From NCBI RefSeq assembly GCF_026410405.1, contig NZ_JAPMLN010000002.1, positions 64,056 through 128,055 of the forward strand: 64,000 nucleotides of DNA. The letters are read 5' to 3'. Numbering within the stretch: the first letter of the stretch is position 1; each line of letters begins with the position of its first letter. Positions 56,599-63,829 of the stretch are shown here, piece by piece. Position numbers and translations under genes: made by a program. The notes under the pieces were generated by a model, which saw only the letters and a program-made list of their open reading frames with translations, ran no database searches and was not told the origin of the DNA. This stretch comes from Marinicella gelatinilytica. GTDB taxonomy: Bacteria > Pseudomonadota > Gammaproteobacteria > Xanthomonadales > Marinicellaceae.

Positions 56599-58182
56599 AT
56601 GAACCCAAATAACCTTGTGGATATTCGACATTTAACGGTGTGTTTTGCCGCACAAAAAAAGGCCGTGATAAAAGACATTTCTTTTCATATTAAAGCCGGC
56701 GAAACACTGGGTTTAGCCGGTGCCTCCGGCAGCGGAAAATCATTAACCGCGCTGGCAATCATGGGTTTATTACCCGCCGCTTGTCAACAACAGGGTCAAA
56801 TTCATTTTAAAGGACAGGCATTGACTGAGTTAAAGCCGCAACAGTGGCGCGCGCTTCGCGGTCAGGCCATGGCCATGGTTTTTCAGGAACCCATGACGGC
56901 TTTAAATCCGGTGCAAACCATTGGTCGGCAAATCGCAGAAATGCTGCTTTTGCATACTGACTTAAACCGCTCAAAACGTCGCCAAAAAGTACAGCAATTA
57001 CTTCATGATGTGCAATTGGACAGTGGTTTTAGAAACCGCTATCCCCACCAACTCTCCGGCGGGCAAAAACAACGCGCGGTGATCGCCATGGCAGTGGCGT
57101 GTCAGCCCGATTTACTAATCTGCGATGAACCCACCACCGCACTGGATGTCACCACCCAACAACAAATCATTGAGTTACTGAACACATTACAGCAAAAATA
57201 CGGCATGGCAATGCTTTTTATCAGCCATGATTTAGCGGTGATGGCACAAATCGCAGACCGCATTGCCGTGATGCAACAAGGCGAAATTGTGGAAACTGAA
57301 ACCACCCAAACATTGCTACAACAACCCAAAACCGATTACAGCCGACGCTTGTTGGCAGCGGCCGGTTTACAACCCTCAGCCGACCGTAAACGCAATAACA
57401 ATCAGCCCAATTTGATGGATATTAACAACCTGACAATTCGTTTTAAACATACAAAACATCTATTTAAACAACAGTCTTTCACCGCCGTCGATCAAGTTAA
57501 TCTCGTTATAAAAACCGGCGAGATTGTCGGTTTGGTGGGTGAATCTGGCAGCGGTAAAACCACTTTGGGCCGAAGTTTGGTGGGCTTACAAGCCCCTGCA
57601 TCAGGTCAGATTTTGTTTCAAGGTCAGGCGCTGTCCACAAGCCGCCGGGCGAAAAAGCGTATTCAGATGATTTTTCAAGACCCTTATTCTTCATTAAATC
57701 CGCAATTGACCATCCAACAATCCTTGTCAGAGCCTCTGACCATCCATGGCTTATACCAGGAACCAAAGCAACGCCGGCAACGCCTAATCAACTTGTTAAG
57801 CCAGGTGGGTTTAGACAACACCGCCTTACCGCGCTATCCGCATCAGTTTTCCGGTGGCCAGCGTCAGCGCATCGCCATTGCCCGGGCTTTGGCTTGTGAG
57901 CCTGATTTATTAATTTGTGACGAGGCCGTGACGGCATTGGATGTTTTGGTACAGCAGCACGTGCTGGCCTTGTTAGAACGGCTGGTGGCAGAAACCGGGC
58001 TCAGTTTATTGTTTATCACTCATGATATTGCCCTGGTTAGCGGCTTCGCCCATCGCCTGGCAGTGATGCAACAAGGTCGTTTGATTGAACAAGGCGAAAC
58101 CCGTGAGATTATTCAGCAACCCCGTCACCACTACACCCAACAGCTCATTAATAGCGTGCCACGACTGGCGACAACGGCTTAA
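56599..58182 (+). CDS. Oligopeptide ABC transporter ATPase, fused OppD-OppF (YejF-like)
   Basis: A 527-residue protein with two ABC domains. Domain 1 has GASGSGKSLTALA (Walker A, about 41-48), LSGGQKQRAVIAMAVA and LLICDEPTTALDV. Domain 2 (from about 275) has GESGSGKTTLGRSLVG, FSGGQRQRIAIARALA and LLICDEAVTALDV. In domain 2 the usual DEPT/S is DEAV. It should energise the OppB/OppC permeases upstream, although the mscS gene separates them. No substrate-binding protein gene is in the window. Confidence 0.9.
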   Translation: MNPNNLVDIRHLTVCFAAQKKAVIKDISFHIKAGETLGLAGASGSGKSLTALAIMGLLPAACQQQGQIHFKGQALTELKPQQWRALRGQAMAMVFQEPMTALNPVQTIGRQIAEMLLLHTDLNRSKRRQKVQQLLHDVQLDSGFRNRYPHQLSGGQKQRAVIAMAVACQPDLLICDEPTTALDVTTQQQIIELLNTLQQKYGMAMLFISHDLAVMAQIADRIAVMQQGEIVETETTQTLLQQPKTDYSRRLLAAAGLQPSADRKRNNNQPNLMDINNLTIRFKHTKHLFKQQSFTAVDQVNLVIKTGEIVGLVGESGSGKTTLGRSLVGLQAPASGQILFQGQALSTSRRAKKRIQMIFQDPYSSLNPQLTIQQSLSEPLTIHGLYQEPKQRRQRLINLLSQVGLDNTALPRYPHQFSGGQRQRIAIARALACEPDLLICDEAVTALDVLVQQHVLALLERLVAETGLSLLFITHDIALVSGFAHRLAVMQQGRLIEQGETREIIQQPRHHYTQQLINSVPRLATTA

Positions 58183-58217
58183 AGTCATCTTGTTAAAAAC
58201 AATCACCCCATCAACCG

Positions 58218-58331
58218 TGCCGGCGCAGGCCGGCATCTAGCGTCTTTCGGAATGAGCGTGCCCCGTAGCCGTATCAATCGATGTTGAAGTAACTCAGTAG
58301 GTTGGGCTTCGCGGAGCTCAGCTCAACCTAC
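58218..58331. repeat. Two intergenic inverted repeats after the fused ATPase gene
   Basis: TGCCGGC-GCAG-GCCGGCA at 58218-58235 and a 12-bp imperfect stem GTAGGTTGGGCT / AGCTCAACCTAC at 58297-58331. Both resemble dispersed repeats seen in many gammaproteobacterial intergenic regions. The rest of 58183-58430 holds no gene. Confidence 0.6.
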
Positions 58332-58430
58332 TTGTGACTACGTCTTCGGATATTTTTATTTGCTAACGCTTTGTATAATTTTGTGGCTGCTAAAAGATTG
58401 TTCAAAAAATGCATACTTTATTCGTTATTT

Positions 58431-58439
58431 TGTTATACT
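58431..58439 (+). promoter_or_regulatory. Extended -10 promoter of the thiamine operon
   Basis: TG-T-TATACT at 58431-58439. Transcription starting about 7 bases on would begin at the first base pair of the riboswitch (58447). No good -35 box is visible, as expected for extended -10 promoters. Confidence 0.5.
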
Positions 58440-58446
58440 TCGCGGC

Positions 58447-58527
58447 ATCCAAGGGGCGGCATAGCCTGAGACAGAAATTTCTGAACCCTTTGTACCTGAT
58501 CCGGTTCATACCGGCGTAGGAATGGAT
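58447..58527 (+). promoter_or_regulatory. TPP riboswitch (THI element)
   Basis: The aptamer closes with P1 ATCCA (58447-58451) and TGGAT (58523-58527). Between them are GGGGCGGC, CCTGAGAC (the conserved CUGAGA), AACCCTTTG-ACCTGATCCGGTT and ATACCGGCGTAGGA, all THI-box signature segments. It binds thiamine pyrophosphate and normally shuts the downstream gene when TPP is plentiful. It precedes a four-gene thiamine uptake operon. Confidence 0.96.
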
Positions 58528-58542
58528 TAAATTCATCACGCC

Positions 58543-58616
58543 ACAACCGGATCTCCTTTTTATGCCGGTTGTTCATAAAAACTCATTTGAATACCGGCCA
58601 GATTTAAGTGAGATCC
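58543..58616 (+). promoter_or_regulatory. Riboswitch expression platform, probably translational
   Basis: AACCGGATC (58545-58553) is the exact complement of GATCCGGTT inside the aptamer (58498-58506). GGATCTC (58549-58555) is the exact complement of GAGATCC (58610-58616), which covers the ribosome-binding region one base before the ATG at 58618. A third option is ACAACCGG (58543-58550) with CCGGTTGT (58565-58572). There is no T-run, so control at translation is likely. Confidence 0.6.
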
Positions 58617-58617
58617 T

Positions 58618-60714
58618 ATGTTAAAAAATATATCGACGTTAAGCCTTTTGGGCTTATCTTTCATGGCTTTTTCCGCCGACGATCAAACCACAACAGACAG
58701 CGAAGAAACCCGGCTCAGTGACATCAAAGTCACCTCCGATTTTCGCGTTGCCACCACAGAAAGCGAAGTGCCTGCTTCGTTAACCGTATTGGATGCCGCA
58801 GCCCTTGAGCAAGCCGGCCAACAACATTTTCAGGACGTGTTGAACTTAGTACCCAATATCAATTGGTCCGGTTCCACCTCACGTCCGCGCTATTTCCAAA
58901 TCCGTGGCATCGGTGAGCGTTCACAGTATGAAGGTGCGCCCAACCCATCGGTGGGCTTTATCATCGATGATATGGATTTTACCGGCATCGGCGGTGCTGC
59001 CACCTTGTTCGATATCGAGCATATTGAAGTTTTGCGTGGTCCGCAAGGCACCCGCTATGGTGCCAATGCCCTGGCCGGTCTGATTTATGTGCAATCCAAA
59101 GCACCGCAAACCGAGGCTGCATATCACGGGCGACTTTCTGTGGGAGAAAATGGTATTCGCAGTTTGGGCTTTAGCGCCACCGGCGGCCTGGGGAACAGTG
59201 AAGACAATGCCTACCGTGTGGCTGTTCATCAGTACCAAAGCGACGGCTTTCGCCACAATGTCTTTTTGAATCGGGATGATACTGACGAGAAAGATGAATT
59301 AACGTTGCGCGCCAGGATGCATTTTCAAATCAACGATCACTGGCAAAGTGATATTAGTCTAATCATGATAGACCAGGACAACGGCTTTGATGTCTGGACA
59401 CCGAGTCATGACTTCACCACCTACAGCAATGATTTGGGCATTGATGCCCAAAAAGCCGCCGGTGGTTCCTGGAAAAACAGCTGGTCATGGGATGCTTTTG
59501 ATGTGGTCAGTATTACGGCATTCACTGATGCCGATATCACCTACTTTTTTGACGGTGACTGGGGGAATAACGATTATTGGGGTGAATACGCGCCCTATGA
59601 ATACGCCTTGAACAATGACCGCAAACGGCGGCACACCACCCAGGAATTTAGATTGTTATCCAATCAAGACAGCCAACTTTTTAATGGCCGCAGCGATTGG
59701 CTCGTGGGTGTCTATTTATCACGCTTAGACGAAGACAACCATTCCTTAGAAGCTTCCGATGGTGTCGGTTACCGTGATTTTCGCAGCCGCTATCAGGCCG
59801 ATAACATGGCTTTATTCGGCCAACTCGACACCCGGTTAAGCCCACAAACCACCTTAACCACGGGATTGCGTTTTGAACAGCGTAAAGCCGATTACATTGA
59901 TGATAATCATCTTGATTTAAGACCTAAAGATGACATGATTGGGGGCCAGATTTCCCTCAAACACCAATTAAATCAACATCACAATCTCTACGCCACTGTC
60001 GCGCGGGGCTTCAAAGCCGGCGGTTTTAATCTTAGTACCACCTTGCCCGACAGCCGTCGCAGCTATGCGCCGGAATATTTAATCAATTATGAAATAGGCA
60101 GCAAAGCCTTTTTATTTGATTACCGTCTGCAACTGAATACCGCGCTGTTTTATTCCAAACGCAAAGACATGCAAGTCAGCACCTCGTTCCAAAGCGACCC
60201 CAATGACCCACTCACCTATGTTTATTACACCGGCAATGCCGCCGAAGGTGAAAATTACGGTCTTGAAATGGATGCGCTGTGGCAGGTCAATCGCAATTTA
60301 AGCCTCCATGCCTCTTTGGGGTATTTAAAAGCCAAATACACTGACTACGTTACCATCGACGGTGACTTCACAGGTCGCGAACAGGCCCATGCGCCCAATT
60401 ACACCACGAATCTGGGATTTACCTACATGGGTGACGGTGGTTTTTTTGCTCGCATGGATTATCAGGCCGTTGATGATTTTTATTTTTCCAATTCTCATGA
60501 CCAGCGCGCCGATAGTAAACAACTGCTGCATGCTAAAGTGGGTTATCAGGCACCGCAATGGGCACTGTATGCCTGGGGTCGAAATGTGCTGGATGAACGT
60601 TATGCGGTACGAGGCTTTTATTTTGGTGTTGAACCACCGAATTTTGAAGACACTTTATACACGCATTTAGGTGATCCACAACATTTTGGTTTAACCTTTG
60701 AATTTGATTTTTAG
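58618..60714 (+). CDS. TonB-dependent receptor, predicted thiamine/thiamine phosphate importer
   Basis: A 698-residue outer-membrane receptor. It has a signal peptide (about 1-19, ending MAFSA), a plug with RLSDIKVTSDFR, ASLTVLDAAALEQAGQQHFQDVLNLVPN and FDIEHIEVLRGPQGTRYGANALAGLIYVQSK (in part), then a barrel ending GLTFEFDF with the terminal aromatic residue. The TPP riboswitch directly upstream and PnuT downstream make it a thiamine receptor (the Omr1-type described by comparative genomics). It would be powered by TonB. Confidence 0.9.
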   Translation: MLKNISTLSLLGLSFMAFSADDQTTTDSEETRLSDIKVTSDFRVATTESEVPASLTVLDAAALEQAGQQHFQDVLNLVPNINWSGSTSRPRYFQIRGIGERSQYEGAPNPSVGFIIDDMDFTGIGGAATLFDIEHIEVLRGPQGTRYGANALAGLIYVQSKAPQTEAAYHGRLSVGENGIRSLGFSATGGLGNSEDNAYRVAVHQYQSDGFRHNVFLNRDDTDEKDELTLRARMHFQINDHWQSDISLIMIDQDNGFDVWTPSHDFTTYSNDLGIDAQKAAGGSWKNSWSWDAFDVVSITAFTDADITYFFDGDWGNNDYWGEYAPYEYALNNDRKRRHTTQEFRLLSNQDSQLFNGRSDWLVGVYLSRLDEDNHSLEASDGVGYRDFRSRYQADNMALFGQLDTRLSPQTTLTTGLRFEQRKADYIDDNHLDLRPKDDMIGGQISLKHQLNQHHNLYATVARGFKAGGFNLSTTLPDSRRSYAPEYLINYEIGSKAFLFDYRLQLNTALFYSKRKDMQVSTSFQSDPNDPLTYVYYTGNAAEGENYGLEMDALWQVNRNLSLHASLGYLKAKYTDYVTIDGDFTGREQAHAPNYTTNLGFTYMGDGGFFARMDYQAVDDFYFSNSHDQRADSKQLLHAKVGYQAPQWALYAWGRNVLDERYAVRGFYFGVEPPNFEDTLYTHLGDPQHFGLTFEFDF

Positions 60715-60723
60715 GAGATAAAA

Positions 60724-60993
60724 ATGAACGTATCCGTAGACATTAGCTTATACCCGTTAACCGAAGATTTTTTAACCGTGGTTGATGATTTTATTCAACG
60801 CCTACGCCAAGAACCGGATCTAACGATTAAGGTCAATGATTTAAGCACCCAAGTGTTTGGTGATTACGCCACCGTGTTAAACAAGGTCAATGCCGCCATG
60901 CAAGCCACCCATAAACAAACCCCTAAAGCGGCGTTTATTATGAAAGTACTTAACGGCCATTTATTGGATGCGCACAGCGACAAGTATGCTTGA
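60724..60993 (+). CDS. Thiamine-binding YkoF/MTH1187-family protein
   Basis: An 89-residue protein with the ferredoxin-like fold pattern of the thiamine-binding (DUF77) family: VSVDISLYPLTEDFLTVVDDFI at the start, STQVFGDYATVLNKVNAAM, and KAAFIMKVLNG at the end. Relatives such as YkoF bind thiamine. With no signal peptide it should be cytoplasmic. AGGAG lies 8 bases before the ATG, and its stop overlaps the PnuT start. Confidence 0.8.
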   Translation: MNVSVDISLYPLTEDFLTVVDDFIQRLRQEPDLTIKVNDLSTQVFGDYATVLNKVNAAMQATHKQTPKAAFIMKVLNGHLLDAHSDKYA

Positions 60994-61603
60994 GTTTCTT
61001 AATCAATGGTGGCAAGGCTTACAAGCCCAATCATGGCTTGAACTGATTGCTGTCATCACTGCGGTGCTGTACCTTTGGCTGGCTATCCGGGAAAATATAT
61101 GGTGCTGGTTCTATGCGTTCATCAGCACCGCCTTGTCTATTTATATTTTTCACCAGGCCGCCTTATTAAGCGAATCCTTGCTCAATGTGTTCTATCTGGT
61201 GATGGCCGTTTATGGCTGGTACCAATGGCGTGGCGGGCAGACTGACAACCACCGCTTAATACAAAAATGGTCGTTAAAAAAACACCTGATATGGATTGTC
61301 ATAACGGCTTTATGTGTGCCGGTACTGGGTCTTTATACACAACAATACGGCGCTGCTTATCCTTTTCTGGATGCCTTCACTTCATGTTTTGCGGTACTCA
61401 CCACCATTTTAGTGGCCTATAAAGTGTTTGAAAATTGGTATTACTGGTTGGTGATTGACAGTGTTTCTGTCTGGCTGTTCTGGCAAAAAGAACTGTATTT
61501 TTTCACCGGCTTATTCGTCATTTACCTTATTATGGTGATTATCGGCTTGATCCAATGGTCCAAAAGTTATGACCGACAATCAACACAGACTGCAACGCAT
61601 TGA
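60986..61603 (+). CDS. pnuT: Thiamine transporter PnuT (PnuC family)
   Basis: A 205-residue inner-membrane protein with seven or so helices. I use the ATG at 60986 (MLEFLNQWWQGL); an in-frame ATG at 60968 overlaps the upstream gene more. PnuC-family features are seen in WLAIRENIWCWFYAFISTALSIYIF, LSESLLNVFYLVMAVYGWYQW and NWYYWLVIDSVSVWLFWQKELY. PnuC-like carriers rely on kinases to trap the substrate, which fits the kinase gene next door. It is assigned to thiamine rather than riboside by the TPP riboswitch. Confidence 0.9.
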   Translation: MLEFLNQWWQGLQAQSWLELIAVITAVLYLWLAIRENIWCWFYAFISTALSIYIFHQAALLSESLLNVFYLVMAVYGWYQWRGGQTDNHRLIQKWSLKKHLIWIVITALCVPVLGLYTQQYGAAYPFLDAFTSCFAVLTTILVAYKVFENWYYWLVIDSVSVWLFWQKELYFFTGLFVIYLIMVIIGLIQWSKSYDRQSTQTATH

Positions 61604-62300
61604 ATTTATTGCCAGGGCCGGGCTGATCGAAGCCCGGCCAATTAAGCACGGTTTAAATAATCACAGCTTTCAGGTCATCACCGAGCAAGGTCATTTCTTT
61701 GTGCGCTTGAATGCCGTTATTTCAGGCGTTGATCGGCAACGGGAATCGCAGATACTGGCACTGATTGCACCCTTAAGCATCAGCCCAAAGGTTTTTGTCA
61801 ACGACCTGAAAAATAATGTTCTTATCACTGAATGGTGTCGCGGTAAACTCTGGCAAGCAAGCGATTTCAAGAATAAAGGCTTGGTTAAAAGCCTGGCTGA
61901 ACAATTAAAAAAATTCAATCACATTGACCTCTCGCAAGAAACAGTCTTTACAGACAGTCGTCTTGATAAGCGCTTATTAAACTATGCCAAAAACCAAAAA
62001 GAACGCATTAAAGACCACATCAACCGCCACATCGATAAACTCACCGAACTGGGCTTTTGGCAGGCCAATCAATACCTCACCCACTTTGATTTAAACCCAC
62101 GCAATATGATTGGCCGGAAACCGCCAATGCTACTGGATTGGGAGTTTGCCGGTTTAGGCCATCCCTTGATTGACTGGTTGATTATCGAATATGAAAGCGG
62201 CCAATCTCTGGAAGATTTCTATCGTCATTATGATGACAACAACTGGCTCCCACCCTTGCGCGCCTTAATTCAAATAATGATGCAAATCTGGTCAAAATAA
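61569..62300 (+). CDS. Thiamine kinase-like phosphotransferase (APH/ChoK fold)
   Basis: A 243-residue kinase of the aminoglycoside/choline kinase fold. It has the nucleotide-binding start LIEARPIKHGLNNHSFQVI, the catalytic loop LTHFDLNPRNMI (about 172-183) and the metal-binding Asp in MLLDWEFAGLGHPLIDW. It overlaps pnuT by 35 bases. It probably phosphorylates imported thiamine (ThiK-like), which keeps it in the cell. Last gene of the riboswitch operon. Confidence 0.83.
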   Translation: MTDNQHRLQRIEFIARAGLIEARPIKHGLNNHSFQVITEQGHFFVRLNAVISGVDRQRESQILALIAPLSISPKVFVNDLKNNVLITEWCRGKLWQASDFKNKGLVKSLAEQLKKFNHIDLSQETVFTDSRLDKRLLNYAKNQKERIKDHINRHIDKLTELGFWQANQYLTHFDLNPRNMIGRKPPMLLDWEFAGLGHPLIDWLIIEYESGQSLEDFYRHYDDNNWLPPLRALIQIMMQIWSK

Positions 62301-62347
62301 ACGTCCAAAATACTGAAGCGATTTTTCTCTACAACAGAATTTTTGAC

Positions 62348-62376
62348 TTGTTAGAAAATCCCACCTCAAGTAGAAT
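62348..62376 (+). promoter_or_regulatory. Promoter of tRNA-Leu
   Basis: TTGTTA (62348-62353), a 17-base spacer and TAGAAT (62371-62376). Transcription would start near 62383, about 30 bases before the mature tRNA. Confidence 0.5.
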
Positions 62377-62390
62377 AAGCCATCTCAAAA

Positions 62391-62406
62391 CAGGACGATC
62401 GTCCTG
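62391..62406. repeat. 16-bp perfect palindrome in the tRNA-Leu leader
   Basis: CAGGACGATCGTCCTG is fully self-complementary and ends 8 bases before the tRNA. It could be a processing signal or a binding site. Confidence 0.7.
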
Positions 62407-62414
62407 CATAAAGA

Positions 62415-62501
62415 GCCCGGGTGGCGGAATTGGTAGACGCGCCAGCTTCAGGTGCTGGTGGGGGCAACCCCGTGGAGGTTCAAGTCCTCTCCCGGGCACC
62501 A
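62415..62501 (+). tRNA. tRNA-Leu (anticodon CAG)
   Basis: An 87-base tRNA with encoded CCA. The acceptor stem is GCCCGGG (62415-62421) with CCCGGGC (62491-62497), then ACCA. The anticodon arm CCAGC-TTCAGGT-GCTGG gives CAG, reading CUG. The long variable arm (GGGGCAACCCC) and GGTTCAAGTCC T-arm confirm a class II tRNA. It lies at the border between core operon and AT-rich accessory DNA. Confidence 0.97.
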
Positions 62502-62592
62502 TTGATATATAAATCCTCAAATAAATATCAAATCCAAATTAAAAAAACTTTAAGCCTACCATATTGATATAATTTTTATTAATCTTTAATAG

Positions 62593-63318
62593 ATGTTAAA
62601 TATTTCAATGAACATAAGCTTAAAATTAATAAATTCTGAAGAAGAAAAAATTCGAAAACAAAGTTTGGCTGTTGTAGAGCCTAATAATGAGCTATCAATT
62701 AAGTTTTCTGCAATTCAATATTCGATGGATATCATTGGTATAATTATTCAAAACTACGAAAACTATACATCTGATGAATTGACTATAATGAGGCTTGGAA
62801 TTAGAAATTTCAATTCCACAGCTGCATCTATAAAACTTGGCCTTTCAGGTTATTATCATTCTGCAATTTCTCAGATTAGAGAGATTTTTGAAACAGTAAT
62901 GCTGTTAGATTATTTTCATTCTAACCGAGATAAAATAAATGAATGGCAAGTCGCAAGCAAGAACGAAAGACTTAAAAAATTTAAGCCTGCACTAATTAGA
63001 CAGGAACTTGATAATCGTGACAATTTTAAGGATAAGAAACGTGCAAAAGCATATTCACTACTGTCAGAAGCCGCATCTCATCCAACATCTTCTGGTTTTA
63101 AATTATTTTCACCAGGTGGATTTAGTAAAACAGGACCTTTTTTTAATAAAGATTACCTTAAAGCATGGATTGACGAGTTAGTTAAAGTGTCCCCTCATGG
63201 CAGTATAATTTTTACTGGTTTTTTTGACAACATTGATATTCAATTAGTCAATGCTATTGATAGATATTTTAATAGTTTATTGCCATGGCAAAACCAATTT
63301 ATAAATAATAATTCCTAA
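62593..63318 (+). CDS. Unknown AT-rich protein, possibly HEPN/DUF5677-like
   Basis: A 241-residue protein I do not recognise with confidence. It is predicted almost all helical, with no signal peptide or membrane span. The stretch YHSAISQIREIFETVMLLDYFHSNRDKINEW, followed by FKPALIRQEL, is reminiscent of helical proteins of the DUF5677 type. The base composition is clearly more AT-rich than its neighbours, and it lies 92 bases after a tRNA, both signs of acquired DNA. Start may be 62593 or 62608. There is no mobile gene beside it. Confidence 0.6.
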   Translation: MLNISMNISLKLINSEEEKIRKQSLAVVEPNNELSIKFSAIQYSMDIIGIIIQNYENYTSDELTIMRLGIRNFNSTAASIKLGLSGYYHSAISQIREIFETVMLLDYFHSNRDKINEWQVASKNERLKKFKPALIRQELDNRDNFKDKKRAKAYSLLSEAASHPTSSGFKLFSPGGFSKTGPFFNKDYLKAWIDELVKVSPHGSIIFTGFFDNIDIQLVNAIDRYFNSLLPWQNQFINNNS

Positions 63319-63341
63319 TATTAGTATTTTTCATATTTAGG

Positions 63342-63376
63342 AGTTTTCTCCATTCGCTTCGCTCGGTCGAAATGAC
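63342..63376. repeat. Intergenic repeat fragment
   Basis: GGAGTTTTCTCC (12 bases, imperfect stem) followed by ATTCGCTTCGCTCGGTCGAA. The opposite strand reads GTCATTTCGACCGAGCGAAG, a repeat motif common in intergenic DNA of many bacteria. Confidence 0.45.
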
Positions 63377-63420
63377 AATATTTATTTTATTTATTCCAAA
63401 TTCACCACGGGTAGAACTAA

Positions 63421-63759
63421 TTATTCATTATGCACAACCTGATCTAATTGCCGTTCAATCCAATTATTTAAGCTCATGTTTTCCGTGGCGGCCCGAGCTG
63501 AAAGTTGAGCATGGAGTTCGGATGAAATCCTTAAATTAAAGCGTCCTGAAAATGATTTTTTGGGTTCAATACCTTCTTCTTGACACATATCCAAGTACAC
63601 TTTGAGTGATTTCTCGCCTTCTTTCCTCAAGCCGGCGATATCCTTAGCATAAAAATCTGCACCACCGTTTAATAATACAAACTCACCACGAAACATGTCT
63701 ATGTCCGGATCATAATTAATGACAGCCAAGTAATCGTCAAATTTCATTGTATTAAGCAT
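63421..63759 (-). CDS. HicB-family antitoxin-like protein, orphan
   Basis: A 112-residue protein. The N-terminal half (YLAVINYDPDIDMFRGEFVLLNGGADFYAKDIAGLRKEGEKSLKVYLDMC, in part) fits the degenerate RNase-H-like HicB domain. The C-terminal FNLRISSELHAQLSARAATENMSLNNWIERQL, in part, is a ribbon-helix-helix DNA-binding domain. HicB normally follows a hicA toxin gene. Only 70 bases separate its start from the neighbouring stop, and no hicA fits on either side. It may be a solitary regulator. The start may also be 63747. Confidence 0.85.
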   Translation of the reverse strand: MLNTMKFDDYLAVINYDPDIDMFRGEFVLLNGGADFYAKDIAGLRKEGEKSLKVYLDMCQEEGIEPKKSFSGRFNLRISSELHAQLSARAATENMSLNNWIERQLDQVVHNE

Positions 63760-63829
63760 TGTCTGATTTTACTCCGTTTTTAGTGCAGTAAATTGAACCT
63801 CTGTGCATTATGAGTGAATCATAAAACAC

